A DNA stretch of 64,000 nt from Lepidurus packardi (taxonomy: Eukaryota > Arthropoda > Branchiopoda > Notostraca > Triopsidae), in assembly GCA_023053545.1 (NCBI GenBank), contig JAKZAN010000075.1, positions 1-64,000 of the forward strand, given 5' to 3'. The notes under the pieces are model-generated. The model was not told where the DNA came from, ran no database searches, and saw nothing but the letters and a program-made list of their open reading frames with translations. The position numbers and the translations under genes are program-made. Positions 1 to 14,995 of the stretch are shown one piece after another (within the stretch, counting starts at the first letter, position 1; every line of letters begins with the position of its first letter).

Positions 1-3000
1 TCAACGAAATTTCATTGAAATTTCAGGTAAAATTACAAGCATATTTCAACGAAATTTCAATGAAATTTCGGTGTAATTTCAATAAGATTTCGAGGAAATT
101 TCAGGTAAAATTACAAGTCAAATTTCAAGGAAATTTCAGGTAAAATTACAAGCAAATTTCAAGGAAATTTCATTGAAATTTCAGTTAAAATTACAAGCAT
201 ATTTCAACGAAATTTCAATGAAATTTCAGTGTAATTTCAATAAGATTTCGAGGAAATTTCAGTGTAATTTCAATCAAGAAATTTCGAGGAAATTTCAGGT
301 AAAATTACAAGCAAATTTCAAGGAAATTTCATTGAAATTTCAGGTAAAATTACAAGCATATTTCAATGAAATTTCAGGTAAAATTACAAGCAAATTTCAA
401 CGAAATTTCATTGAAATTTCATGTAAAATTACAAGCATATTTCAACGAAATTTCAATGAAATTTCGGTGTAATTTCAATAAGATTTCGAGGAAATTTCAG
501 GTAAAATTACAAGCAAATTTCAAGGAAATTTCAGGTAAAATTACTCAACGAAATTTCATTGAAATTTCAGGTAAAATTACAAGCATATTTCAACGAAATT
601 TCAATGAAATTTCGGTGTAATTTCAATAAGATTTCGAGGAAATTTCAGGTAAAATTACAGGCAAATTTGAAGGAAATTTCAGGTAAAATTACAAGCAAAT
701 TTCAAGGAAATTTCATTGAAATTTCATGTAAAATTACAAGCATATTTCAACGAAATTTCATTGAAATTTCAGGTAAAATTACAAGCATATTTCAACGAAA
801 TTTCAATGAAATTTCAATGTAATTTCAATAAGATTTCGAGAAAATTTCAGGTAAAATTACAAGCAAGTTTCAAGGAAATTTCATTGAAATTTCAGGTAAA
901 ATTACAAGCATATTTCAACGAAATTTCAATGAAATTTCAGTGTAATTTCAATAAGATTTCAGTAAGATTTCAAGGAAATTTCAGGTAAAATTACTCAACG
1001 AAATTTCATTGAAATTTCAGGTAAAATTACAAGCATATTTCAACGAAATTTCAATGAAATTTCGGTGTAATTTCAATAAGATTTCGAGGAAATTTCAGGT
1101 AAAATTACAGTCAAATTTGAAAAGGAAATTTCAGGTAAAATTACAAGCAAATTTCAAGGAAATTTCATTGAAATTTCAGGTAAAATTACAAGCATATTTC
1201 AATGAAATTTCAGGTAAAATTACAAGCAAATTTCAACGAAATTTCATTGAAATTTCAGGTAAAATTACAAGCATGTTTCAAAGAAATTTCAATGAAATTT
1301 CGGTATAATTTCAATAAGATTTCGAGGAAATTTCAGGTAAAATTACAAGCAAATTTCAAGGAAATTTCAATAATATTTCGAGGAAATTTAAGGTAAAATT
1401 ACAACCATATTTCAACGAAATTTCATTGAAATTTCGGGTAAAATTACAAGCATATTTCAACGAAATTTCAATGAAATTTCGGTGTAAATTATTAAGATTT
1501 CGAGGAAATTTCAGGTAAAATTACAAGCAAATTTGAAGGAAATTTCAGGTAAAATTACAAGCAAATTTCAAGGAAATTTCATTGAAATTTCAGGTAAAAT
1601 TACAAGCATATTTCAATGAAATTTCAATGAAATTCCGGTGTAATTTCAATAAGATTTCAGTAAGATTTCAAGGAAATTTCAGGTACAATTACTCAACGAA
1701 ATTTCATTGAAATTTCAGGTAAAATTACAAGCATATTTCAACGAAATTTCAATGAAATTTCGGTGTAATTTCAATAAGATTTCGAGGAAATTTCAGGTAA
1801 AATTACAGTCAAATTTGAAGGAAATTTCAGGTAAAATTACAAGCAAATTTCAAGGAAATTTCATTGAAATTTCACGTAAAATTACAAGCATATTTCAACG
1901 AAATTTCATTGAAATTTCAGGTAAAATTACAAGCATATTTCAACGAAATTTCAATGAAATTTCAATGTAATTTCAATAAGATTTCGAGAAAATTTCAGGT
2001 AAAATTACAAGCAAGTTTCAAGGAAATTTCATTGAAATTTCAGGTAAAATTACAAGCATATTTCAACGAAATTTCAATGAAATTTCAGTGTAATTTCAAT
2101 AAGATTTCAGTAAGATTTCAAGGAAATTTCAGGTAAAATTACTCAACGAAATTTCATTGAAATTTCAGGTAAAATTACAAGCATATTTCAACGAAATTTC
2201 AATGAAATTTCGGTGTAATTTCAATAAGATTTCGAGGAAATTTCAGGTAAAATTACAGTCAAATTTGAAGGAAATTTCAGGTAAAATTACAAGCAAATTT
2301 CAAGGAAATTTCATTGAAATTTCAGGTAAAATTACAAGCATATTTCAATGAAATTTCAGGTAAAATTACAAGCAAATTTCAACGAAATTTCATTGAAATT
2401 TCAGGTAAAATTACAAGCATGTTTCAAAGAAATTTCATGAAATTTCGGTATAATTTCAATAAGATTTCGAGGAAATTTCAGGTAAAATTACAAGCAAATT
2501 TCAAGGAAATTTCATTGAAATTTCATGTAAAATTACAAGCATATTTCAACGAAATTTCAATGAAATTTCAGTGTAATTTCAATAAGATTTCGAGGAAATT
2601 TCAGGTAAAATTACAAGCAAATTTCAAGGAAATTTCAATAATATTTCGAGGAAATTTAAGGTAAAATTACAACCATATTTCAACGAAATTTCATTGAAAT
2701 TTCGGGTAAAATTACAAGCATATTTCAACGAAATTTCAATGAAATTTCGGTGTAATTTTATTAAGATTTCGAGGAAATTTCAGGTAAAATTACAAGCAAA
2801 TTTGAAGGAAATTTCAGGTAAAATTACAAGCAAATTTCAAGGAAATTTCATTGAAATTTCAGGTAAAATTACAAGCATATTTCAATGAAATTTCAATGAA
2901 ATTCCGGTGTAATTTCAATAAGATTTCGAGGAAATTTCAGGTAAAATTACAGGCAAATTTGAAGGAAATTTCAGGTAAAATTACAAGCAAATTTCAAGGA

Positions 3001-5474
3001 AATTTCATTCAAATTTCATGTAAAATTACAAGCATATTTCAACGAAATTTCATTGAAATTTCAGGTAAAATTGCAAGCATATTTCAACGAAATTTCAATG
3101 AAATTTCAATGTAATTTCAATAAGATTTCGAGAAAATTTCAGGTAAAATTACAAGCAAGTTTCAAGGAAATTTCATTGAAATTTCAGGTAAAATTACAAG
3201 CATATTTCAACGAAATTTCAAGGAAATTTCAGTGTAATTTCAATAAGATTTCAGTAAGATTTCAAAGAAATTTCAGGTACAATTACTCAACGAAATTTCA
3301 TTGAAATTTCAGGTAAAATTACAAGCATATTTCAACGAAATTTCAATGAAATTTCGGTGTAATTTCAATAAGATTTCGAGGAAATTTCAGGTAAAATTAC
3401 AGTCAAATTTGAAGGAAATTTCAGGTAAAATTACAAGCAAATTTCAAGGAAATTTCATTGAAATTTCAGGTAAAATTACAAGCATATTTCAATGAAATTT
3501 CAATGAAATTCCGGTGTAATTTCAATAAGATTTCAGTAAGATTTCAAGGAAATTTCAGGTACAATTACTCAACGAAATTTCATTGAAATTTCAGGTAAAA
3601 TTACAAGCATATTTCAACGAAATTTCAATGAAATTTCAGTGTAATTTCAATAAGATTTCGAGGAAATTTCAGGTAAAATTACAGGCAAATTTGAAGGAAA
3701 TTTCAGGTAAAATTACAAGCAAATTTCAAGGAAATTTCATTCAAATTTCATGTAAAATTACAAGCATATTTCAACGAAATTTCATTGAAATTTCAGGTAA
3801 AATTACAAGCATATTTCAACGAAATTTCAATGAAATTTCAATGTAATTTCAATAAGATTTCGAGAAAATTTCAGGTAAAATTACAAGCAAGTTTCAAGGA
3901 AATTTCATTGAAATTTCAGGTAAAATTACAAGCATATTTCAACGAAATTTCAAGGAAATTTCAGTGTAATTTCAATAAGATTTCAGTAAGATTTCAAGGA
4001 AATTTCAGGTACAATTACTCAACGAAATTTCATTGAAATTTCAGGTAAAATTACAAGCATGTTTCAAAGAAATTTCAATGAAATTTCGGTATAATTTCAA
4101 TAAGATTTCGAGGAAATTTCAGGTAAAATTACAAGCAAATTTCAAGGAAATTTCATTGAAATTTCAGGTAAAATTACAAGCATATTTCAACGAAATTTCA
4201 ATGAAATTCCGGTGTAATTTCAATAAGATTTCGAGGAAATTTCAGGTAAAATTACAGGCAAATTTGAAGGAAATTTCAGGTAAAATTACAAGCAAATTTC
4301 AAGGAAATTTCATTCAAATTTCATGTAAAATTACAAGCATATTTCAACGAAATTTCATTGAAATTTCAGGTAAAATTGCAAGCATATTTCAACGAAATTT
4401 CAATGAAATTTCAATGTAATTTCAATAAGATTTCGAGAAAATTTCAGGTAAAATTACAAGCAAGTTTCAAGGAAATTTCATTGAAATTTCAGGTAAAATT
4501 ACAAGCATATTTCAACGAAATTTCAAGGAAATTTCAGTGTAATTTCAATAAGATTTCAGTAAGATTTCAAAGAAATTTCAGGTACAATTACTCAACGAAA
4601 TTTCATTGAAATTTCAGGTAAAATTACAAGCATATTTCAACGAAATTTCAATGAAATTTCGGTGTAATTTCAATAAGATTTCGAGGAAATTTCAGGTAAA
4701 ATTACAGTCAAATTTGAAGGAAATTTCAGGTAAAATTACAAGCAAATTTCAAGGAAATTTCATTGAAATTTCAGTTAAAATTACAAGCATATTTCAACGA
4801 AATTTCAATGAAATTTCAGTGTAATTTCAATAAGATTTCGAGGAAATTTCAGGTAAAATTACAAGCAAATTTCAAGGAAATTTCAATAATATTTCGAGGA
4901 AATTTAAAGTAAAATTACAACCATATTTCAACGAAATTTCATTGAAATTTCGGGTAAAATTACAAGCATATTTCAACGAAATTTCAATGAAATTTCGGTG
5001 TAATTTTATTAAGATTTCGAGGAAATTTCAGGTAAAATTACAAGCAAATTTGAAGGAAATTTCAGGTAAAATTACAAGCAAATTTCAAGGAAATTTCATT
5101 GAAATTTCAGGTAAAATTACAAGCATATTTCAATGAAATTACAATGAAATTCCGGTGTAATTTCAATAAGATTTCGAAGAAATTTCAGGTAAAATTACAG
5201 GCAAATTTGAAGGAAATTTCAGGTAAAATTACAAGCAAATTTCAAGGAAATTTCATTGAAATTTCATGTAAAATTACAAGCATATTTCAACGAAATTTCA
5301 TTGAAATTTCAGGTAAAATTGCAAGCATATTTCAACGAAATTTCAATGAAATTTCAATGTAATTTCAATAAGATTTCGAGAAAATTTCAGGTAAAATTAC
5401 AAGCAAGTTTCAAGGAAATTTCATTGAAATTTCAGGTAAAATTACAAGCATATTTCAACGAAATTTCAAGGAAA

Positions 5475-8400
5475 TTTCAGTGTAATTTCAATAAGATTTC
5501 AGTAAGATTTCAAGGAAATTTCAGGTACAATTACTCAACGAAATTTCATTGAAATTTCAGGTAAAATTACAGTCAAATTTGAAGGAAATTTCAGGTAAAA
5601 TTACAAGCAAATTTCAAGGAAATTTCATTGAAATTTCAGTTAAAATTACAAGCATATTTCAACGAAATTTCAATGAAATTTCAGTGTAATTTCAATAAGA
5701 TTTCGAGGAAATTTCAGGTAAAATTACAAGCAAATTTCAAGGAAATTTCATTGAAATTTCAGGTAAAATTACAAGCATATTTCAATGAAATTTCAGGTAA
5801 AATTTCAAGCAAATTTCAACGAAATTTCATTGAAATTTCAGGTAAAATTACAAGCATGTTTCAAAGAAATTTCAATGAAATTTCGGTATAATTTCAATAA
5901 GATTTCGAGGAAATTTCAGGTAAAATTACAAGCAAATTTCAAGGAAATTTCATTGAAATTTCAGGTAAAATTACAAGCATATTTCAACGAAATTTCAATG
6001 AAATTTCAGTGTAATTTCAATAAGATTTCGAGGAAATTTAAGGTAAGATTACAAGCAAATTTCAAGGAAATTTCAATAATATTTCGAGGAAATTTAAGGT
6101 AAAATTACAACCATATTTCAACGAAATTTCATTGAAATTTCGGGTAAAATTACAAGCATATTTCAACGAAATTTCAATGAAATTTCGGTGTAATTTTATT
6201 AAGATTTCGAGGAAATTTCAGGTAAAATTACAAGCAAATTTGAAGGAAATTTCAGGTAAAATTACAAGCAAATTTCAAGGAAATTACATTGAAATTTCAG
6301 GTAAAATTACAAGCATATTTCAACGAAATTTCATTGACATTTCAGGTAAAATTACAAGCATATTTCAACGAAATTTCAATGAAATTTCAGTGTAATTTCA
6401 GTAAGATTTCGAGGAAATTTCAGGTAAAATTACAAGCAAATTTCAAGGAAATTTCATTGAAATTTCAGGTAAACTTACAAGCATATTTCAACGAAATTTC
6501 AATGAAATTTCAGTGTAATTTCAATAAGATTTCGAGGAAATTTCAGGTAAAATTACAAGCAAATTTCAAGGAAATTTCAGGTAAAATTACTCAACGAAAT
6601 TTCATTGAAATTTCAGGTAAAATTACAAGCATATTTCAACGAAATTTCAATGAAATTTCGGTGTAATTTCAATAAGATTTCGAGGAAATTTCAGGAAAAA
6701 TTACAGGCAAATTTGAATGAAATTTCAGGTAAAATTACAAACAAATTTCAAGGAAATTTCATTGAAATTTCAGGTAAAATTACAAGCATATTTCAACGAA
6801 ATTTCATTGAAATTTCAGGTAAAATTACAAGCATATTTCAACGAAATTTCAATGAAATTTCAGTGTAATTTCAATAAGATTTCGAGGAAATTTCAGGTAA
6901 AATTACAAGCAAATTTCAAGGAAATTTCAGGTAAAATTACTCAACGAAATTTCATTGAAATTTCAGGTAAAATTACAAGCATATTTCAACGAAATTTCAA
7001 TGAAATTTCGGTGTAATTTCAATAAGATTTCGAGGAAATTTCAGGTAAAATTACAGGCAAATTTGAATGAAATTTCAGGTAAAATTACAAACAAATTTCA
7101 AGGAAATTTCATTGAAATTTCAGGTAAAATTACAAGCATATTTCAACGAAATTTCATTGAAATTTCAGGTAAAATTACAAGCATATTTCAACGAAATTTC
7201 AATGAAATTTCAGTATAATTTCAATAAGATTTCGAGGAAATTTCAGGTAAAATTACAAGCAAATTTCAAGGAAATTTCAGGTAAAATTACTCAACGAAAT
7301 TTCATTGAAATTTCAGGTAAAATTACAAGCATATTGCAACGAAATTTCAATGAAATGTCGGTGTAATTTCAATAAGATTTCGAGGAAATTTCAGGTAAAA
7401 TTACAGGCAAATTTGAATGAAATTTCAGGTAAAATTACAAACAAATTTCAAGGAAATTTCATTGAAATTTCAGGTAAAATTACAAGCATATTTCAACGAA
7501 ATTTCATTGAAATTTCAGGTAAAATTACAAGCATATTTCAACGAAATTTCAATGAAATTTCAGTGTAATTTCAATAAGATTTCGAGGAAATTTCAGGTAA
7601 AATTACAAGCAAAATTCAAGGAAATTTCAGGTAAAATTACTCAACGAAATTTCATTGAAATTTTAGGTAAAATTACAAGCATATTTCAACGAAATTTCAA
7701 TGAAATTTCGGTGTAATTTCAATAAGATTTCGAGGAAATTTCAGGTAAAATTACAGGCAAATTTGAAGGAAATTTCAGTTAAAATTACAAGCAAATTTCA
7801 AGAAAATTTCATTGAAATTTCAGGTAAAATTACAAGCATATTTCAACGAAATTTCATTGAAATTTTAGGTAAAATTACAAGCATATTTCAACGAAATTTC
7901 ATTGAAATTTCAGGTAAAATTACAAGCATATTTCAACGAAATTTCAATGAAATTTCAGTGTAATTTCAATAAGATTTCGAGGAAATTTCAGGTAAAATTA
8001 CAAGCAAATTTCAAGGAAATTTCAATAAGATTTCGAGGAAATTTCAGGTAAAATTACAAGCATATTTCAACGAAATTTCAATGAAATTTCAGTGTAATTT
8101 CAATAAGATTTCGAGGAAATTTCAGGTAAAATTACAAGCAAATTTCAAGGAAATTTCATTGAAATTTCAGGTAAACTTACAAGCATATTTCAACGAAATT
8201 TCAATGAAATTTCAGTGTAATTTCAATAAGATTTCAGTAAGATTTCAAGGAAATTTCAGGTACAATTACTCAACGAAATTTCATTGAAATTTCAGGTAAA
8301 ATTACAGTCAAATTTGAAGGAAATTTCAGGTAAAATTACAAGCAAATTTCAAGGAAATTTCATTGAAATTTCAGTTAAAATTACAAGCATATTTCAACGA

Positions 8401-10495
8401 AATTTCAATGAAATTTCAGTGTAATTTCAATAAGATTTCGAGGAAATTTCAGGTAAAATTACAAGCAAATTTCAAGGAAATTTCATTGAAATTTCAGGTA
8501 AAATTACAAGCATATTTCAATGAAATTTCAGGTAAAATTTCAAGCAAATTTCAACGAAATTTCATTGAAATTTCAGGTAAAATTACAAGCATGTTTCAAA
8601 GAAATTTCAATGAAATTTCGGTATAATTTCAATAAGATTTCGAGGAAATTTCAGGTAAAATTACAAGCAAATTTCAAGGAAATTTCATTGAAATTTCAGG
8701 TAAAATTACAAGCATATTTCAACGAAATTTCAATGAAATTTCAGTGTAATTTCAATAAGATTTCGAGGAAATTTAAGGTAAGATTACAAGCAAATTTCAA
8801 GGAAATTTCAATAATATTTCGAGGAAATTTAAGGTAAAATTACAACCATATTTCAACGAAATTTCATTGAAATTTCGGGTAAAATTACAAGCATATTTCA
8901 ACGAAATTTCAATGAAATTTCGGTGTAATTTTATTAAGATTTCGAGGAAATTTCAGGTAAAATTACAAGCAAATTTGAAGGAAATTTCAGGTAAAATTAC
9001 AAGCAAATTTCAAGGAAACTACATTGAAATTTCAGGTAAAATTACAAGCATATTTCAACGAAATTTCATTGAAATTTCAGGTAAAATTACAAGCATATTT
9101 CAACGAAATTTCAATGAAATTTCAGTGTAATTTCAGTAAGATTTCGAGGAAATTTCAGGTAAAATTACAAGCAAATTTCAAGGAAATTTCATTGAAATTT
9201 CAGGTAAACTTACAAGCATATTTCAACGAAATTTCAATGAAATTTCAGTGTAATTTCAATAAGATTTCGAGGAAATTTCAGGTAAAATTACAAGCAAATT
9301 TCAAGGAAATTTCAGGTAAAATTACTCAACGAAATTTCATTGAAATTTCAGGTAAAATTACAAGCATATTTCAACGAAATTTCAATGAAATTTCGGTGTA
9401 ATTTCAATAAGATTTCGAGGAAATTTCAGGTAAAATTACAGGCAAATTTGAATGAAATTTCAGGTAAAATTACAAACAAATTTCAAGGAAATTTCATTGA
9501 AATTTCAGGTAAAATTACAAGCATATTTCAACGAAATTTCATTGAAATTTCAGGTAAAATTACAAGCATATTTCAACGAAATTTCAATGAAATTTCAGTG
9601 TAATTTCAATAAGATTTCGAGGAAATTTCAGGTAAAATTACAAGCAAATTTCAAGGAAATTTCAGGTAAAATTACTCAACGAAATTTCATTGAAATTTCA
9701 GGTAAAATTACAAGCATATTTCAACGAAATTTCAATGAAATTTCGGTGTAATTTCAATAAGATTTCGAGGAAATTTCAGGTAAAATTACAGGCAAATTTG
9801 AATGAAATTTCAGGTAAAATTACAAACAAATTTCAAGGAAATTTCATTGAAATTTCAGGTAAAATTACAAGCATATTTCAACGAAATTTCATTGAAATTT
9901 CAGGTAAAATTACAAGCATATTTCAACGAAATTTCAATGAAATTTCAGTGTAATTTCAATAAGATTTCGAGGAAATTTCAGGTAAAATTACAAGCAAATT
10001 TCAAGGAAATTTCAGGTAAAATTACTCAACGAAATTTCATTGAAATTTCAGGTAAAATTACAAGCATATTGCAACGAAATTTCAATGAAATTTCGGTGTA
10101 ATTTCAATAAGATTTCGAGGAAATTTCAGGTAAAATTACAGGCAAATTTGAATGAAATTTCAGGTAAAATTACAAACAAATTTCAAGGAAATTTCATTGA
10201 AATTTCAGGTAAAATTACAAGCATATTTCAACGAAATTTCATTGAAATTTCAGGTAAAATTACAAGCATATTTCAACGAAATTTCAATGAAATTTCAGTG
10301 TAATTTCAATAAGATTTCGAGGAAATTTCAGGTAAAATTACAAGCAAAATTCAAGGAAATTTCAGGTAAAATTACTCAACGAAATTTCATTGAAATTTCA
10401 GGTAAAATTACAAGCATATTTCAACGAAATTTCAATGAAATTTCGGTGTAATTTCAATAAGATTTCGAGGAAATTTCAGGTAAAATTACAGGCAA
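5475..10495. repeat. 2,735-bp tandem segmental duplication within satellite 1
   Basis: The stretch of about 5475-7760 reappears about 2,735 bp to the right (about 8210-10495). Private variants keep the same spacing: the ggtacaattactcaacg junctions, the acagtcaaatttgaagg variant and the three 350-bp units. Similarity stops near 7760/10495, where the downstream module order changes. Another segment of about 11129-12490 reappears at 13362-14725 (2,233-bp offset). A shorter 1,148-bp offset is visible between about 559-1105 and 1707-2253, and a 1,305-bp offset between about 2851-3500 and 4156-4800. Confidence 0.85.
6605..7654. repeat. 350-bp higher-order repeat, three copies
   Basis: Identical module strings restart at 6605, 6955 and 7305, a 350-bp period. 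The same 350-bp unit is seen again starting at 9340, 9690, 10040 and 10390, and at 12855 and 13205. Each unit contains the diagnostic variants aattactcaacgaaat, acaggcaaatttgaatg and acaaacaaatttcaagg. Copies differ by isolated substitutions, for example gcatattgcaacg at about 7332 and 10067. Confidence 0.9.
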
Positions 10496-13400
10496 ATTTC
10501 AAGGAAATTTCATTGAAATTTCAGGTAAACTTACAAGCATATTTCAACGAAATTTCAATGAAATTTCAGTGTAATTTCAATAAGATTTCGAGGAAATTTC
10601 AGGTAAAATTACAAGCAAATTTCAAGGCAATTTCAGGTAAAATTACAATCAAATTTCAACGAAATTTCATTGAAATTTCAGGTAAAATTACAAGCATATT
10701 TCAACGAAATTTCATTGAAATTTCAGGTAAAATTACAAGCATATTTCAACGAAATTTCAATGAAATTTCAGTGTAATTTCAATAAGATTTCGAGGAAATT
10801 TCAGGTAAAATTACAAGCAAATTTCAAGGAAATTTCAATAAGATTTCGAGGAAATTTCAGGTAAAATTACAAGCATATTTCAACGAAATTTCAATGAAAT
10901 TTCAGTGTAATTTCAATAAGATTTCGAGGAAATTTCAGGTAAAATTACAAGCAAATTTCAAGGAAATTTCATTGAAATTTCAGGTAAACTTACAAGCATA
11001 TTTCAACGAAATTTCAATGAAATTTCAGTGTAATTTCAATAAGATTTCGAGGAAATTTCAGGTAAAATTACAAGCAAATTTCAAGGCAATTTCAGGTAAA
11101 ATTACAATCAAATTTCAACGAAATTTCATTGAAATTTCAGGTAAAATTACAAGCATATTTCAACGAAATTTCATTGAAATTTCAGGTAAAATTACAAGCA
11201 TATTTCAACGAAATTTCATTGAAATTTCAGGTAAAATTACAAGCATATTTCAACGAAATTTCAATGAAATTTCAGTGTAATTTCAATAAGATTTCGAGGA
11301 AATTTCAGGTAAAATTACAAGCAAATTTCAAGGAAATTTCAATAAGATTTCGAGGAAATTTCAGGAAAAATTACAAGCATATTTCAACGAAATTTCAATG
11401 AAATTTCAGTGTAATTTCAATAAGATTTCGAGGAAATTTCAGGTAAAATTACAAGCAAATTTCAAGGAAATTTCATTGAAATTTCAGGTAAACTTACAAG
11501 CATATTTCAACGAAATTTCAATGAAATTTCAGTGTTATTTCAATAAGATTTCGAGGAAATTTCAGGTAAAATTACAAGCAAATTTCAAGGCAATTTCAGG
11601 TAAAATTACAATCAAATTTCAACGAAATTTCATTGAAATTTCAGGTAAAATTACAAGCATATTTCAACGAAATTTCAATGAAATTTCAGTGTAATTTCAA
11701 TAAGATTTCGAGGAAATTTTAGGTAAAATGACAAGCACATTTCAAGGAAATTTCATTGAAGTTTCAGGTAAAATTACAAGCATATTTCAACGAAATTTCA
11801 ATGAAATTTCAGTGTAATTTCAATAAGATTTCGAGGAAATTTCAGGTAAAATTACAAGCAAATTTCAAGGAAATTTCAATAAGATTTCGAGGAAATTTCA
11901 GGTAAAATTACAAGCATATTTCAACGAAATTTCAACGAAATTTCAGTGTAATTTCAATAAGATTTCGAGGAAATTTCAGGTAAAATTACAAGCAAATTTA
12001 AAGGAAATTTCATTGAAATTTCAGGTAAAATTACAAGCATATTTCAACGAAATTTCAATGAAATTTCAGTGTAATTTCAATAAGATTTCGAGGAAATTTA
12101 AGGTAAAATTACAAACAAATTTCAACGAAAATTCATTGAAATTTCAGGTAAAATTACAAGCATATTTCAACGAAATTTCAATGAAATTTCGGTGTAATTT
12201 CAATAAGATTTCGAGGAAATTTCAGGTAAAATTACAAACAAATTTGAAGGAAATTTCAGGTAAAATTACAAGCAAATTTCAAGGAAATTTCATTGAAATT
12301 TCAGGTAAAATTACAAGCATATTTCAACGAAGTTTCAATGAAATTTCAGTGTAATTTCAATAAGATTTCGAGGAAATTTCAGGTAAAATTACAAGCATAT
12401 TTCAACGAAATTTCATTGAAATTTCATGTAAAATTACAGGCATATTTCAACGAAATTTCAATGAAATTTCAGTGTAATTTCAATAAGATTTCGAGGAAAT
12501 TTCAGGTAAAATTACAAGCAAATTTCAAGGAAATTACATTGAAATTTCAGGTAAAATTACAAGCATATTTCAACGAAATTTCATTGAAATTTCAGGTAAA
12601 ATTACAAGCATATTTCAACGAAATTTCAATGAAATTTCAGTGTAATTTCAGTAAGATTTCGAGGAAATTTCAGGTAAAATTACAAGCAAATTTCAAGGAA
12701 ATTTCATTGAAATTTCAGGTAAACTTACAAGCATATTTCAACGAAATTTCAATGAAATTTCAGTGTAATTTCAATAAGATTTCGAGGAAATTTCAGGTAA
12801 AATTACAAGCAAATTTCAAGGAAATTTCAGGTAAAATTACTCAACGAAATTTCATTGAAATTTCAGGTAAAATTACAAGCATATTTCAACGAAATTTCAA
12901 TGAAATTTCGGTGTAATTTCAATAAGATTTCGAGGAAATTTCAGGTAAAATTACAGGCAAATTTGAATGAAATTTCAGGTAAAATTACAAACAAATTTCA
13001 AGGAAATTTCATTGAAATTTCAGGTAAAATTACAAGCATATTTCAACGAAATTTCATTGAAATTTCAGGTAAAATTACAAGCATATTTCAACGAAATTTC
13101 AATGAAATTTCAGTGTAATTTCAATAAGATTTCGAGGAAATTTCAGGTAAAATTACAAGCAAAATTCAAGGAAATTTCAGGTAAAATTACTCAACGAAAT
13201 TTCATTGAAATTTCAGGTAAAATTACAAGCATATTTCAACGAAATTTCAATGAAATTTCGGTGTAATTTCAATAAGATTTCGAGGAAATTTCAGGTAAAA
13301 TTACAGGCAAATTTGAAGGAAATTTCAGGTAAAATTACAATCAAATTTCAAGAAAATTTCATTGAAATTTCAGGTAAAATTACAAGCATATTTCAACGAA

Positions 13401-14981
13401 ATTTCATTGAAATTTCAGGTAAAATTACAAGCATATTTCAACGAAATTTCATTGAAATTTCAGGTAAAATTACAAGCATATTTCAACGAAATTTCAATGA
13501 AATTTCAGTGTAATTTCAATAAGATTTCGAGGAAATTTCAGGTAAAATTACAAGCAAATTTCAAGGAAATTTCAATAAGATTTCGAGGAAATTTCAGGAA
13601 AAATTACAAGCATATTTCAACGAAATTTCAATGAAATTTCAGTGTAATTTCAATAAGATTTCGAGGAAATTTCAGGTAAAATTACAAGCAAATTTCAAGG
13701 AAATTTCATTGAAATTTCAGGTAAACTTACAAGCATATTTCAACGAAATTTCAATGAAATTTCAGTGTTATTTCAATAAGATTTCGAGGAAATTTCAGGT
13801 AAAATTACAAGCAAATTTCAAGGCAATTTCAGGTAAAATTACAATCAAATTTCAACGAAATTTCATTGAAATTTCAGGTAAAATTACAAGCATATTTCAA
13901 CGAAATTTCAATGAAATTTCAGTGTAATTTCAATAAGATTTCGAGGAAATTTAGGGTAAAATTACAAGCACATTTCAAGGAAATTTCATTGAAGTTTCAG
14001 GTAAAATTACAAGCATATTTCAACGAAATTTCAATGAAATTTCAGTGTAATTTCAATAAGATTTCGAGGAAATTTCAGGTAAAATTACAAGCAAATTTCA
14101 AGGAAATTTCAATAAGATTTCGAGGAAATTTCAGGTAAAATTACAAGCATATTTCAACGAAATTTCAACGAAATTTCAGTGTAATTTCAATAAGATTTCG
14201 AGGAAATTTCAGGTAAAATTACAAGCAAATTTAAAGGAAATTTCATTGAAATTTCAGGTAAAATTACAAGCATATTTCAACGAAATTTCAATGAAATTTC
14301 AGTGTAATTTCAATAAGATTTCGAGGAAATTTAAGGTAAAATTACAAACAAATTTCAACGAAATTTCATTGAAATTTCAGGTAATATTACAAGCATATTT
14401 CAACGAAATTTCAATGAAATTTCGGTGTAATTTCAATAAGATTTCGAGGAAATTTCAGGTAAAATTACAAACAAATTTGAAGGAAATTTCAGGTAAAATT
14501 ACAAGCAAATTTCAAGGAAATTTCATTGAAATTTCAGGTAAAATTACAAGCATATTTCAACGAAGTTTCAATGAAATTTCAGTGTAATTTCAATAAGATT
14601 TCGAGGAAATTTCAGGTAAAATTACAAGCATATTTCAACGAAATTTCATTGAAATTTCATGTAAAATTACAGGCATATTTCAACGAAATTTCAATGAAAT
14701 TTCAGTGTAATTTCAATAAGATTTCGAGGAAATTTTAGGTAAAATTACAAGCAAATTTCAAGGAAATTTCAATAAGATTTCGAGGAAATTTCAGGTAAAA
14801 TTAAAAGCAAATTTCAAGGAAATTTCATTGAAATTTCAGGTAAAATTTCAAGCATATTTCAACGAAATTTCAATGAAATTTCAGTGTAATTTCAATAAGA
14901 TTTCGAGGAAATTTCAGGTAAAATTACAAGCAAATTTCAACGAAATTTCAATAAGATTTCGAGGAAATTTCAGGTAAAATT

Positions 14982-14994
14982 ACAAGCATATTTC
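14982..14994. repeat. Left target-site duplication of the LINE
   Basis: acaagcatatttc, the last 13 bases of satellite 1 before the LINE, is repeated at 23195-23207 immediately after the LINE's CAA tail. The satellite around both copies joins into a normal module if the LINE and one copy are removed. Because the flank is itself repetitive, the exact length is uncertain by a few bases. Confidence 0.75.
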
Positions 14995-14995
14995 C

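Larger units (their letters stand above)
1..14994. repeat. Satellite 1 array, left block
   Basis: Uninterrupted AT-rich tandem array running off the left edge. It is built from three modules ending in the palindrome TGAAATTTCA or a close variant: a 34-bp module starting ggtaaaattacaagc, an 11-bp module ttgaaatttca, and a 33-bp module starting gtgtaatttcaataag. 34+11 gives the common 45-bp unit and 45+33 a 78-bp unit. Variants (acagtcaaatttgaagg, acaaacaaatt, ctcaacgaaa) recur in fixed order, so the array has higher-order structure. No transposon or gene interrupts this block. The + strand reading frames are open only because 45 and 33 are multiples of three. They overlap one another in shifted frames wherever a 34-bp module occurs, and the peptides carry no domain. 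Confidence 0.97.

Noticed and set aside
12293..12916. 207-codon reading frame in satellite 1 (also 23163-23762, 199 codons, and many of 60-195 codons)
   Set aside because: They are translations of tandem modules whose lengths are multiples of three. Neighbouring copies are read in different frames, stops come from the array's own gtgtaatttc or ggtaaaatt, and there is no domain, start context or end that is independent of the repeat.
1..14994. CRISPR-like repeat array
   Set aside because: No unique spacers between repeats; modules are contiguous and all related, and the sequence is eukaryotic in every other respect.
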